A stretch of DNA of 64,000 bases from JBMYRH01 sp049602155 (GTDB lineage: Bacteria > Myxococcota_A > UBA9042 > PHBI01 > JBMYRH01): positions 1-64,000 of the forward strand of contig JBMYRH010000010.1 in NCBI GenBank assembly GCA_049602155.1, in the 5' to 3' direction. Each line of letters begins with the position of its first letter. Within the stretch, counting starts at the first letter, position 1. The notes below the pieces were generated by a model, which was not told the DNA's origin, did no database searches, and saw only the letters and a list, made by a program, of their open reading frames with translations. This document shows, one piece after another, positions 1 to 8,328 of this stretch. Made by a program: the position numbers and the translations under genes.

Positions 1-497
1 TCGATCCCTTTGGCGGAGAGGTACCAGGCTTCGAAAGCATAGAGGCAGCGCGCTAAGTCGGGTCTGCCGGCGTCAGAGGCGATGCCGAGGACGCGATCAA
101 GGTCTTCGCGCTCGTGTGCATCAGACCAGCCTTGTAGGCCCGCTTTGGCGGCCTGAACGGTCCTGCCGTACCAGTCGACGGTCGCCGCGAGGTGGTCGAG
201 GCGATCGTGATGCACGGCGCTGCGAGCGTTAAGCGCGAGGTCATTCAAGGTCTGTCGGGATGTCCCAAAGAGGGCGCGCTGCTTGTCTCGAAAGGCGCGG
301 TCGCTGATGACCTCGTGGAGGACCGCGTCTTCGCCAAGTAAGCGCCCCTGAGCGTCCAAGTGCGTACAGAGATAGCCGAGCGCCGAGCGCTGCCGAGCGC
401 TCTCTGTGCCCTCGATGACGTCTTTATAGAGACCCGCGATGAGCGCGTGGTGCTCTCCGACCGTCTTGGGCCTTAGCTTTGGGCGTCCAAAGCTCAT
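1..497 (-). CDS. Partial gene, third member of the HEPN/NACHT set
   Basis: An open frame of 165 codons starts at ATG 497-495 and runs off the left edge, so its C-terminus is missing. The start overlaps the stop of the upstream HEPN-NACHT gene by one base (TGATG), the arrangement expected for translational coupling. The visible part is charged and probably all-helical, without Cys clusters, a P-loop or a signal peptide, so it is likely cytoplasmic. I do not recognise a family. The helical character and a C-terminal stretch rich in Ala, Leu, Tyr and Trp would be compatible with TPR-like repeats, but that is a guess. Its position as last visible gene of a coupled three-gene unit suggests a role in the same complex or response. 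Confidence 0.75.
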   Translation of the reverse strand, partial: MSFGRPKLRPKTVGEHHALIAGLYKDVIEGTESARQRSALGYLCTHLDAQGRLLGEDAVLHEVISDRAFRDKQRALFGTSRQTLNDLALNARSAVHHDRLDHLAATVDWYGRTVQAAKAGLQGWSDAHEREDLDRVLGIASDAGRPDLARCLYAFEAWYLSAKGI

Positions 498-2833
498 CAG
501 GCCATCCCCAAGGCCTCGGCGATGGGGTCTTTTTGCTCTCCGACGAGGTAGCGGCGGAAGCGGTCGTGGAAGAGGCCGTAGCGGTCTCCGTCATAGACCA
601 AGAGCTTGCCGGCCGAGACCCTGAGCCTGGCGATATCGCTTGGGACGATCCGCGCCTGACCCTCTTTGCGTTCGCGGTTAAAGAGCGCGGCAAAGAGCTC
701 ATCATCGCCGTACTCGCGCATGATGCCGAGGGTGCAGAGCACCCGGTGGATGAGGAAGTCGCCTTCGGTCGGGAGCGACATCCACTGCTCGTCAAATGCG
801 TCATCGAGGGACTCGGGGACAGACTCCGAGCGGCTCAAGTCGATGCGCTGGGCCTCGACGCCATCAGCGATGAAGCGCAAAAAGAAGGGGTCAGCGCCTA
901 CTGACTCGTCTGCGGCCTCTTCGCCGGTCTTATCCAGGTGGGCTTGTCTTGCATCAAGGGTTGAGGCGCGCCAGACGGCGAGGCGCGTGGCGTCAGTGAC
1001 CTCGCGACCTTGGGCGAGCTTATCGAGGAAGGTGTCCGCGTTCGCTCGGGTGAGCCCGGCCAAGGGGTTTGCCGAGGCAAAGATGGTCATGTGCGCGTCG
1101 GTGAGCCCGCCTTGAGTGAGCTGGGCTTCGACGCGCGAGTTTTGACGCTCGTCATTGACCCGGTAGCTCATCACGACGACCACGCCTTCGGGCAGGTAGC
1201 TCGGGATGACCGAGGGGATGCTCTCTTTGTCTGCGCCGATGCCCTCGTCGAGCGCGTCGATGGCGATGACCAGCTTCTCGTCGCCCTCAAGGGACTTTGA
1301 GACCTGGCTCAAGAGCGCAGGGAAGCGCTGGTCTTTGAGCTCCTCGAGGTCTTGGCTGAGCCATTTGTCGCGGTCTATCTCAAAGTGGTCACAGACCTGA
1401 GCGGTGAGTGAGCGCAAGGCCACAAGTGGGTTATTGCGCCCATCGGTCGCCATGCAGAAGTGAAAGACCCAGCGGTTTCCTTCTGGGTCTCGGCCGCATC
1501 TGGGGCCCTCGTCGCTGTGGACCTCTCCCCCCTCAGTGACATAAGCGTGATAGCGCGTGGCCATGATCGCGGTCTTGCCCATACCGGCGAGCGCTTTGAG
1601 CACCCCGTGGGTCGTCGGGCGCTTGGCGATAAAGTCCGCCATGTCGCTTAGGACATCTTCTCGACCGACGAATAGCCGGGAGTGGAAATCTCCGAGCGCG
1701 CTAAAGTCGATGCGCGGGTCTTTGGGGATGGGCGGAGTGGGGATCTTATGGAGGAAGTCTCTAAAGGACTCATAGCTCTCAAGCGACTTTCCATCCATGT
1801 GCTGGGCATAGCGGTAAGCGATATAGCTCAGCCGCTCGAGGCTCCCCGCGTTGATAAAGAAGAGCTCATCAAGGGTGACGTCTCCGTCATCGACGGCGTC
1901 TTTAAAGGTCAAGAGCGGGTGAAGCGAAAGCGGCGCATGCTTTGCGTCTCTGTGGACCAGGAGCGGCTCTTTGTCCGGCCAGGACTCATCGATCGAGTCC
2001 ATCGCCTCGGGCAATGACGCCGCGAGCTTAAAGCCACGCTCCCCTGAGCGGACGACGAGCTCCCAATCAGCGAGGAAACCGAGGCCGCGGAGCGCGCCCT
2101 CGAGGCATTGGAAGGCCAAGGTCTCGCGGTCTTCGGCGATGCGCTCACCGTGGATGAGATCGTTACGGAAGGACACGAGCTTCTCAAAGGCCTGAGCGGC
2201 GTCTTTTATCCCTTTGACCGGCGTGATGGCGTCTGTGTCCGGGTTAGTCGCGACGGCTTTTTGTCCAAAGCCTGCGTGGAGCGCGGCCATCAGAGGCGCG
2301 CCGTCTTTCTTAGCGAGCTTTTTAGCGATCTCCCTCGCCAGGCTCAGCATGGCGCCGTCTGCCGGGGCGCGGAGGACCTTGACGATCTTCGGGTTGAGCG
2401 CGTCGCCTGAGGAGACGAGCCCGCGGTTGACGTAGGCTTGGATCCCGAGGGTGAGCGCGACCCGGACCCCGATACCCATGACCGCGGAGAGGTCATAGTG
2501 GAGCTGAGGCTCGGACTCTCCCGCGCGCTTTCGCTCCCAGGCTCTGAAGACCGCGGTGGCGCGCATGCCGAGTGGGTAAGGGAGGCGAGTGAAGACCTCG
2601 TCACGGGGCTTTTCTTTCGGTTTCGGTCGCTTCGGCAAGTGCGCCTTGATGAACCCACCGATGACCGCGCCAGGCTTTTTGCCCTCTCGGCCACAGACCT
2701 CGGTCGCGAGCGCGACGAGCGCCTCTCGGACGGGTTGAGCGGGCTGGGTGAGGTCTGAGCCGCGAGTGACCAGGTCGTCATAGGTGGCGCGCTCATCCTC
2801 GCTCAGCAGGGTGATGAATTCATCGAGGCTCAT
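497..2833 (-). CDS. HEPN-NACHT (STAND) NTPase, putative defence effector
   Basis: A 778-residue cytoplasmic protein. Residues about 90-250 look like a HEPN domain; the segment around R223-H228 reads RNDLIH, the R-x4-H signature of HEPN ribonucleases with Asn after the Arg. A STAND-type entry motif FVGRE lies near residue 388. The P-loop ALAGMGKT (K420) and the Walker B IAIDALDE (526-530), with a small residue and extra acidic residues after the first Asp, match the NACHT clade. A helical region follows, then near the C-terminus the LFHDRFRRYL type of motif often seen at the end of STAND winged-helix domains. The start overlaps the stop of the upstream gene (ATGA). Known HEPN-STAND proteins act in abortive infection by cutting RNA; that function here is inferred from motifs. 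No sensor repeat domain is visible, so sensing may lie in a partner. Confidence 0.85.
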   Translation of the reverse strand: MSLDEFITLLSEDERATYDDLVTRGSDLTQPAQPVREALVALATEVCGREGKKPGAVIGGFIKAHLPKRPKPKEKPRDEVFTRLPYPLGMRATAVFRAWERKRAGESEPQLHYDLSAVMGIGVRVALTLGIQAYVNRGLVSSGDALNPKIVKVLRAPADGAMLSLAREIAKKLAKKDGAPLMAALHAGFGQKAVATNPDTDAITPVKGIKDAAQAFEKLVSFRNDLIHGERIAEDRETLAFQCLEGALRGLGFLADWELVVRSGERGFKLAASLPEAMDSIDESWPDKEPLLVHRDAKHAPLSLHPLLTFKDAVDDGDVTLDELFFINAGSLERLSYIAYRYAQHMDGKSLESYESFRDFLHKIPTPPIPKDPRIDFSALGDFHSRLFVGREDVLSDMADFIAKRPTTHGVLKALAGMGKTAIMATRYHAYVTEGGEVHSDEGPRCGRDPEGNRWVFHFCMATDGRNNPLVALRSLTAQVCDHFEIDRDKWLSQDLEELKDQRFPALLSQVSKSLEGDEKLVIAIDALDEGIGADKESIPSVIPSYLPEGVVVVMSYRVNDERQNSRVEAQLTQGGLTDAHMTIFASANPLAGLTRANADTFLDKLAQGREVTDATRLAVWRASTLDARQAHLDKTGEEAADESVGADPFFLRFIADGVEAQRIDLSRSESVPESLDDAFDEQWMSLPTEGDFLIHRVLCTLGIMREYGDDELFAALFNRERKEGQARIVPSDIARLRVSAGKLLVYDGDRYGLFHDRFRRYLVGEQKDPIAEALGMA

Positions 2834-4518
2834 GAGGACACCTCCATTGCGTTAAGTGCGGCACTAATCGCCGGTGAAAAGGGGCGCCAGAGCCTGACGC
2901 GCTCTGTCTTGCCTTCGATCTCTCGGCTCTCTCTGGTGACGCTTAAGACAGGGCGCATGTCCCAGAGCGCACGCTCGACCGCAGGCTCAAAGACCGCGTG
3001 GCCGGCTTTATCGAGGAGGTCGCAGAGCTGAAAGAGGTGCGCGGCCTCTCCTGTGGCCGTCAAGGTCTTGAGCACCTCGGTGTGAAGCGCTTTGCCTTTG
3101 CATAAGGCGCTCAGGCTCGCGTTGAGCGCGCTTTGGTCGATGGTCTCAGGGGTGGGCCAGGTGACCTTGATGTCAAAGGGGATCTTCTCGCTGATCGGCG
3201 TCGCCCCTGGGCAGGTCGTCGCGAGCACTGTGATAGGTCCATGGGCCAAGGCTCTGTAGACCTCAAGCAAGCTCGTCGGCTCACCGCGGTAGGCATCAAG
3301 GCCTCGGTGGACCCCCTCGATGACGAGCAAGATGCGCTTATTCGCTGCAGATAGCTCGGCCATGCCGTCTTTTAAGCCCGTGAGCACGTCAGCCATGTTG
3401 GCCTTCAAGTGCCCGTCAGGGTGTCCGAGCATCCCCTCGATGGTGCGCAAGAGTTGCTGGGCCAAGGTCGCCCCGGACTGGGTGAGCTGCCAAGGGGTGA
3501 CCTTCCAGCCGATGACCGTGTCAAAGGCGCCCGTCTCCAGGCTCTGGTCGAAGGCGCCGGCGAGGGCGCGACCGGACCCCGTGCCCGGGTGGGCCTCGAC
3601 CAAGATGAGGTTGTGGTCTCCTTGAAGGGCGGTGTTGAGCGCAGCCTTTGGATCGGTTCCCCCCTCGGGCCAGCCGAGGGCTTTGGCTGCCTCTATCTCG
3701 ACCTCACCCCGGTAGTCTTCTGAGAGGTGGCCCTTGGCCTCATGGAGGTAGCGCTGATGCCAGTCAGCCATCCGGCTGAGCTCGAAGATGCGGCTCACGG
3801 GGTGGGCGGCTTTCTTCGAGAAGCTTGAGCTCAGTGCTCGGCCGTCGTCGTTTTCAGAGAGGTAGTAGAGGGGGTAGAGATCGAGGCGCTCGCCACCCTC
3901 ACCATGGAGATAAGGCCTTAGCGCCTCGACCTCTGGCGCCGCGTCCTCGTGTGTGGGCCAGTCTCTTACGGCCCTGTGGGTGAGCCCCGTCTCGGGGCTC
4001 TTGACGCAGATGGGTTGGGTCCAGAGCCCTGGGACGGTCTCAATGACCTGGGCGATGAGCGCCCGATGCTCACGAATATCGGCCGTGACGCCCGCCATCG
4101 AGCCGTGACCGAAGCTATTGCGGTAGCTCACTAGGCGCGCGATGGGGTGTGTGGTGTCGCCAAAGCCACCGAAGTCGAGGTCACCCAAGCCTTGAGTCAC
4201 TGTCTTTTGTCCGGCCATCGCGTGGCGGATGCGGCGAGCGAGGCCGACCCATTGGCCGACCAAGGGGCTTTTGCCCATGCGCTCCATCAAGTCACGGTTG
4301 AGCTCGGTGTCGTCTGGCCCTGCGTGGAGGTACTCGGCGATCCACAGGCGCCCGAGGTGCGCCATCAGCGCCTCAATGACGTCAGCGGTCTCATCCGCGG
4401 TCGTGTGCTCACCACTTGCGGCGATCTCCTCGAGCATCTCATCGATGCGATCGGCCAATGGTGCGGGCAGCGTGGCGCATATCTCAGGTGTCAGGAATTG
4501 CGGCGGTGAATCGCTCAT
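2830..4518 (-). CDS. HEPN-like protein with degenerate P-loop domain
   Basis: A 562-residue soluble protein. Residues about 20-165 resemble a second HEPN domain, with RNSFGH at R133-H138 (R-x4-H again). Around residues 305-320 a strand ILVEAH leads into PGTGSGRA, which looks like a P-loop whose Lys is Arg. A hydrophobic strand ending in IEGVH near residue 400 sits where Walker B would be, with Glu in place of the usual Asp. The NTPase domain is therefore probably degenerate, able to bind nucleotide or protein but doubtful as an ATPase. It overlaps the next gene by ATGA, so the two HEPN proteins are probably made in fixed ratio. It may pair with the HEPN-NACHT protein as antitoxin, regulator or hetero-oligomer partner. 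No close family is recognised. Confidence 0.8.
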   Translation of the reverse strand: MSDSPPQFLTPEICATLPAPLADRIDEMLEEIAASGEHTTADETADVIEALMAHLGRLWIAEYLHAGPDDTELNRDLMERMGKSPLVGQWVGLARRIRHAMAGQKTVTQGLGDLDFGGFGDTTHPIARLVSYRNSFGHGSMAGVTADIREHRALIAQVIETVPGLWTQPICVKSPETGLTHRAVRDWPTHEDAAPEVEALRPYLHGEGGERLDLYPLYYLSENDDGRALSSSFSKKAAHPVSRIFELSRMADWHQRYLHEAKGHLSEDYRGEVEIEAAKALGWPEGGTDPKAALNTALQGDHNLILVEAHPGTGSGRALAGAFDQSLETGAFDTVIGWKVTPWQLTQSGATLAQQLLRTIEGMLGHPDGHLKANMADVLTGLKDGMAELSAANKRILLVIEGVHRGLDAYRGEPTSLLEVYRALAHGPITVLATTCPGATPISEKIPFDIKVTWPTPETIDQSALNASLSALCKGKALHTEVLKTLTATGEAAHLFQLCDLLDKAGHAVFEPAVERALWDMRPVLSVTRESREIEGKTERVRLWRPFSPAISAALNAMEVSS

Positions 4519-4658
4519 CCTTACTCTCCTCTTTGTTGAGCTTAAGAGGTCCTAAAATGCCACAGGCTGATGGGGATGCCCAGGGCAGCACAGAGGCGCC
4601 GCTTATCCGACGCACTGCCTCATGGTGAGCACCTTGAGCACCAAGGCATGCCGTGGCC

Positions 4659-5771
4659 TTAGGCCGCCTCTAGAGGGGGGAGCTGCTCAGTCAGCCAGGC
4701 CACGACATGAGGCGGGGGCATTCGTGTCCAGCGTATGCGAGTGACCTCCTTGGGGTCTCTGAGGTGGCCCGAGGTCGCGTAATAAGGGTGGTGAGCCCTC
4801 GGGGTGACGACCAGCCGGGAGCCGCGCCACGTGCCAAAGCTCAGCGGCGAGAGCGCGCCGATGACGGGTCTCCCTCCTTGGCGTGTAGGGCCCCTGAGGT
4901 CTCGCCACACGCCGGGGGTATCTCTGCCCTCAACCTGCGGGATGAGCGTACCATCGGCCGTGCGCAATTCGCCCGTCGACGGGTGCCATGTGGCGATGAG
5001 CGCTCCCTCTAGGTCCACACACTCGATGGGCGGCGGTGTGACCCCTGCGGCGATGAGCGCTTGCTCAAGGCAGGGTCCATCACCGCGGCGTGGTGTGCCA
5101 GAGACCATGAGCGGCTTAGCGAAGCTCAGCAGGGTCTCTGCAGTGTGTTGGGTATTCACGATGCGTTTGTCGATGGTGCAGAAAGCATCAAGGGTGTGGG
5201 TGCCTGAGAGCGGGCTCCCAGCGATGCGTATGACCGGCATGGCCTTTTCGTGACAGGGGCATGGGGCTTTGAGCTCACCCCTTTGCCACGAGTCGATGAG
5301 CTCACCGAGCCTGAGCATGCGCCCACCCACGTAGGCGAGCTGAAGCGAGGCGAAGGGCAGCGGGGTGAGCGCAAACCTTTGTCCCTCTGAGCTGGCGAGG
5401 AGATCGGAGAGCGCCTTGAGGTGCGTCGTCACCAGACGCGCCTCACGCGCCCTCGCGCCCCTCTCCCAGTTCATGGTGGTCGCCGCCTCCTGTGCCCTCT
5501 GTGCCTCAAGCGCTCTTTGCGCCTCAATGGCGCGGTCAAGGGCCTCAGTGACGGCCGGGAGGGCGGCGGTGAGCCGTGGCCTTTGGTCTCCTCGTGGCAG
5601 GTCCTCTCCGCGCTCCCAGAGCGCGAGCTTTGACGCGCCCTTGGACACATTGGTGTAGCCCATGCGCTCGGCCAGGTCAGACCGACTCAGGCCTGCGCCC
5701 TCGCGCGCCCCTTTGAGGGTGCGCGAGAACGCAGACTGAGCGGTGACGTGCTGTGGAGCAGGTCGGGTCAT
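4659..5771 (-). CDS. XRE-type HTH protein with large C-terminal domain
   Basis: A 370-residue protein. Residues about 13-60 form a Cro/C1-type helix-turn-helix (LSRSDLAERMGY, then a recognition-helix region and LWERGEDLP). An Ala/Glu/Arg-rich helix at about 85-115, probably a coiled coil, follows. The remaining 250 residues are an unrecognised domain with a CPCHEK motif near residue 175 and several beta-rich stretches ending in a Pro-rich tail. It starts four bases after the metK stop and ends 140 bases before the HEPN pair, so it may be cotranscribed with metK, regulate the HEPN genes, or both. XRE proteins beside STAND or HEPN systems often repress them; the large extra domain could sense a ligand. 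Start ATG 5771 has only a weak AAGG ribosome site. Confidence 0.75.
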   Translation of the reverse strand: MTRPAPQHVTAQSAFSRTLKGAREGAGLSRSDLAERMGYTNVSKGASKLALWERGEDLPRGDQRPRLTAALPAVTEALDRAIEAQRALEAQRAQEAATTMNWERGARAREARLVTTHLKALSDLLASSEGQRFALTPLPFASLQLAYVGGRMLRLGELIDSWQRGELKAPCPCHEKAMPVIRIAGSPLSGTHTLDAFCTIDKRIVNTQHTAETLLSFAKPLMVSGTPRRGDGPCLEQALIAAGVTPPPIECVDLEGALIATWHPSTGELRTADGTLIPQVEGRDTPGVWRDLRGPTRQGGRPVIGALSPLSFGTWRGSRLVVTPRAHHPYYATSGHLRDPKEVTRIRWTRMPPPHVVAWLTEQLPPLEAA

Positions 5772-5775
5772 GGCC

Positions 5776-6966
5776 TTAGCGTGCCGACTGGGAGACGGCC
5801 TCTTTCAAGGCGTCGACATGCGGGGTCTTCTCCCAGGTGAAGCCCTCACCCTCCCGGCCGAAGTGACCGTAGGCGGCGGTCTCGGCGTAGATGGGTCGCC
5901 TCAGCTGAAGCGCATCGATGATCCCCCCTGGAGAGAGGTCAAAGACCCGGGGGAGCGCCTCGGCGAGGGTCTCGTCGCTCACGGCTCCTGTGCCGTGCGT
6001 GTCGACGTAGATCGAGACCGGGGCGAGGGAACCAATCGCGTAAGCCAACTGCACCGTGACGCGCTCAGCGAGCTCTGCCTCAACGATGTGCTTGGCGAGC
6101 CATCGGGCCGCGTAGGCCGCAGAGCGGTCGACCTTGGTGGCGTCTTTACCGGAGAAGGCGCCGCCGCCATGCGGACAGCTGCCGCCATAGGTGTCGACGA
6201 TGATCTTCCTGCCGGTCAGCCCCGTGTCCGCCTCCGGGCCTCCCTTGGTGAAGCTCCCGGCGTGGTTGATCAGGATGCGGGTCTCATCGAGAGACCAGTC
6301 CCTTCCGACACATGGCGCGATGATGTGCTCGTTGACCTGCTCGCGCAGGGCTTTGAGGGTGATCTCGTCGCTGTGCTGGGTCGCCACCACGATGGTGTCG
6401 ATGGCGACCGGTTGGCCGTCTTCGTAGCGCACACTGACTTGGCTTTTAGCGTCAGGTCGGAGGTCGGTGAGCCCAGCGCGGCGCACCTCGGCGTGGCGGC
6501 GAAGCAGCCGATGGGCGAGCGCGATGGGGAGCGGCAATCGCTCTGGTGTCTCTCGGGTGGCGTAGCCGAACATGAGCCCCTGGTCTCCGGCGCCGATTTG
6601 GCCGTCGTCCCTCGCGACCTGATTGGCGATCTCAGCGGACTGAAGCGTCAATCGGACCTGGATGTCGGCGCTCTGAACGGGGAAGCCGCTCCCGGCTTGG
6701 TCGTAGCCGATCTTGCGCAGCCGCGCTCGCACCAGGTCGGGGAGGTCCCGCTTGAGGCTCTCTAAGGTGAGCCCCTTGGCGGACACTTCGCCTCCGATGA
6801 TGAGGTAGTCCGGGCCGATGAAGGTCTCGCAGGCGACCCGGCCTTTGGGGTCGTGGCTCAGGACGTGGTCCAAGACAGTGTCGCTGACCTGATCGGCTAC
6901 CTTGTCAGGGTGACCTTCAGAGACAGATTCGCTGGTGAGTAAGAAAGAAGAAGGGGTCAAAGGCAT
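5776..6966 (-). CDS. metK: S-adenosylmethionine synthetase
   Basis: The 396-residue enzyme makes S-adenosylmethionine from methionine and ATP in the cytoplasm. The N-terminus carries the family hallmark SESVSEGHPDKVADQ; later come the GAGDQG motif (GQIGAGDQGLMFGYA) and the glycine-rich GGGAFSGKDATKVDRSAAY loop, all at normal spacing. The open frame continues upstream, but ATG 6966 is preferred: it is preceded by GGAG at six-base spacing, gives the usual family length, and the extension would translate the riboswitch. The SD sits inside a 12-base palindrome (ACTCCATGGAGT), which could help control initiation. A SAM-I aptamer lies about 110-210 bases upstream of the start. The downstream XRE gene begins four bases after the stop. 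Confidence 0.97.
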   Translation of the reverse strand: MPLTPSSFLLTSESVSEGHPDKVADQVSDTVLDHVLSHDPKGRVACETFIGPDYLIIGGEVSAKGLTLESLKRDLPDLVRARLRKIGYDQAGSGFPVQSADIQVRLTLQSAEIANQVARDDGQIGAGDQGLMFGYATRETPERLPLPIALAHRLLRRHAEVRRAGLTDLRPDAKSQVSVRYEDGQPVAIDTIVVATQHSDEITLKALREQVNEHIIAPCVGRDWSLDETRILINHAGSFTKGGPEADTGLTGRKIIVDTYGGSCPHGGGAFSGKDATKVDRSAAYAARWLAKHIVEAELAERVTVQLAYAIGSLAPVSIYVDTHGTGAVSDETLAEALPRVFDLSPGGIIDALQLRRPIYAETAAYGHFGREGEGFTWEKTPHVDALKEAVSQSAR

Positions 6967-7077
6967 CGTGAACTCCATGGAGTCAAAGCCACCAGAGGCG
7001 GCGGTTGTCATCACGAGCCATGAAGGGCTGAAGCCAAGCGATTCATCGGGTTGCTCACTGATTTTACTCAGCAGGCC

Positions 7078-7178
7078 ACATGGTCCCTCCGTACCTCGGA
7101 GGGCGGCTTTGGCACCTTGGTGATTACCAGGTTGCCGGGTGGTCATAGGGCCAGAGTCCCTCGCACCGCTCTTCATGC
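7078..7178 (-). promoter_or_regulatory. SAM-I (S-box) riboswitch aptamer upstream of metK
   Basis: On the minus strand this leader contains the S-box core in order: AAGAGCGGTGCGAGGGAC, then TGGCCCTATGA, then CCCGGCAACC, a short TGGT/ACCA hairpin, then AGGTGCCAAAGCCGCC, and a strong hairpin CCCTCCG/CGGAGGG at 7103-7085. A short closing stem GCATG (7178-7174) with CATGT (7082-7078) can be drawn. These blocks match the conserved joints of SAM-I aptamers, which bind S-adenosylmethionine. The location before metK gives direct feedback logic. No T-run terminator follows, so control of translation start through the palindromic SD region at metK is more likely than transcription termination. The expression platform was not resolved by eye. 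Confidence 0.85.
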
Positions 7179-7303
7179 TCATCAAGTTGTCTGCACAGTC
7201 TCCTGCGCTGAACAAACGCTAAGACCGAGGAGGGCTTCGGTCAAGCGACTTTCCCAAGTCGTCAGCTCGGGTGCCCTGCTTCGCTATCGAGAGGCCCCGA
7301 GGG

Positions 7304-7342
7304 GTGCCGAATGAGAGTGGCAGAGGGGCTCTCACTCGGCAC
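7304..7342. repeat. Long inverted repeat, 14-base arms
   Basis: The arms at 7304-7317 and 7329-7342 (GTGCCGAATGAGAG and CTCTCACTCGGCAC) pair over 14 bases with a single A/C mismatch around an 11-base loop. Neither strand shows a following T-run, so it is not a standard intrinsic terminator. It lies about 125 bases upstream of the riboswitch, in the gene-free stretch before the DUF3501 relic. It could be a transcript-stabilising hairpin, a protein-binding site or the end of a lost mobile element. Confidence 0.6.
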
Positions 7343-7598
7343 CCACGTCAGGGTAGGGAAACGTAAGACGCGAGGGACTCACCGCCTTTCGCAGGTTCAG
7401 CGCGTCTCCGCAGGCTCAACGCGCTCACTCAATGGGATCCTAAGGGGCGACGCGCGTGGCCATCCCGGCCGACGAGGACGCTCATTGAGTTCTCCGCCCA
7501 ATCACGATGGAAGAGGTCTGCTTTCCAGGGGGGGCTCGCAATGCAGCTTGAGTTGTCAAGACGTTGAGGTGCCTTGCTCCGTGCAACACTGTGTTTCC
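7343..7598. other. Stretch without recognisable gene
   Basis: Between the inverted repeat and the DUF3501 relic I see no coding frame with protein-like composition, no RNA gene and no convincing promoter. The forward frame crossing it has an erratic composition and merges into the relic start. Base composition is somewhat less GC-rich at 7540-7620, as expected for a control region of the former gene. Confidence 0.5.
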
Positions 7599-8328
7599 AT
7601 GAGTATTGATATTAACAAGGTCACGCACGGGTTGCAGGAGGCGCAATGAGGCGCGGATCCGAGACACCAGCGATCGTCACACGAGGCCACGGTCCAGTTG
7701 GGGCCGATGCCCCCTAAGCAACGCGCCTTACCAACGGCATCGTGCTGAGTGGTTGGCTCAGGGACGACAGGTCAAGTCCGACCGACGTGTGCGCCTTGGT
7801 ACGAGCTTCTCGCCCCTCTTTGAGCACCGCTTGACGGTGTGGTGACCGAGCCAGGGGGAGCTGCGTTGGGTCGCGCGACCGCCTGTGTCCCAGCTCACCG
7901 AATTGCTGGATGGCTACAACCCAATGCTCAACGAGCGGGAGACGCTGTGTGCCACCCGCTTGCTCGACACGCGTGATCAGGAGCGCTTGGAGCGCTTCAC
8001 ATCGATCGACACGATCACGCGCTTGAGCCTCCGCCTGAACGTCTACGGTGTATGGGTGGAGGCCTCACCGAACAACCCAAGAGAGCCCTGCGTTGAAGGG
8101 GTGAACTGCGTCGGGTTTCGCCGAACTCGAGGGAGCTTCACCGACGCGGAGACGCTCTACTGGTGCGATCCTGAGTGCCACGAAGCGACCCTGCCGACTC
8201 ACTTGAGGCGCGCTCCCAAGCGCGACTTCGTTCAGGTGTCGTGCGCATCACGTCGCGCCGCTCACGTGGGGATGGGGTGTCTCAACGCTAGAAGAGCGAA
8301 GAGTCACCACCGTCATCACCGCTTCTAG
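7599..8328 (+). pseudogene. Probable DUF3501 pseudogene (frameshift plus in-frame stop)
   Basis: Two frames together resemble the DUF3501 family. A possible start at 7599 reads MSIDINKVTH, then the frame is lost. From about 7730 another frame reads RRVRLGTSFSPLFEHRLTVW, like the family's RRV-x-LGP-x-x-LLFE-x-R-x-TV block. A TGA at 7843-7845 interrupts this frame, which then resumes with LTELLDGYNPML (family: L-x-x-YN-x-L-x-P) and ends with a DPECHEA and THLRRAPKRDF-like tail. The length of about 200 codons fits the family. DUF3501 genes usually sit with rubrerythrin and Fe-S oxidoreductase genes, which are absent here, consistent with decay. Family assignment is from memory of conserved blocks; sequencing error could explain one but probably not both lesions. 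Confidence 0.5.

Noticed and set aside
5743..6765. Plus-strand open frame of 340 codons
   Set aside because: Antisense to metK; no domain pattern and Gly/Val/Asp-rich as expected of a shadow.
6967..7215. 83-residue N-terminal extension of metK
   Set aside because: It would translate the SAM-I aptamer; family length and the SD favour ATG 6966.
7311..7649. Plus-strand open frame of 112 codons
   Set aside because: Composition is not protein-like except for its last residues, which fit the start of the DUF3501 relic.
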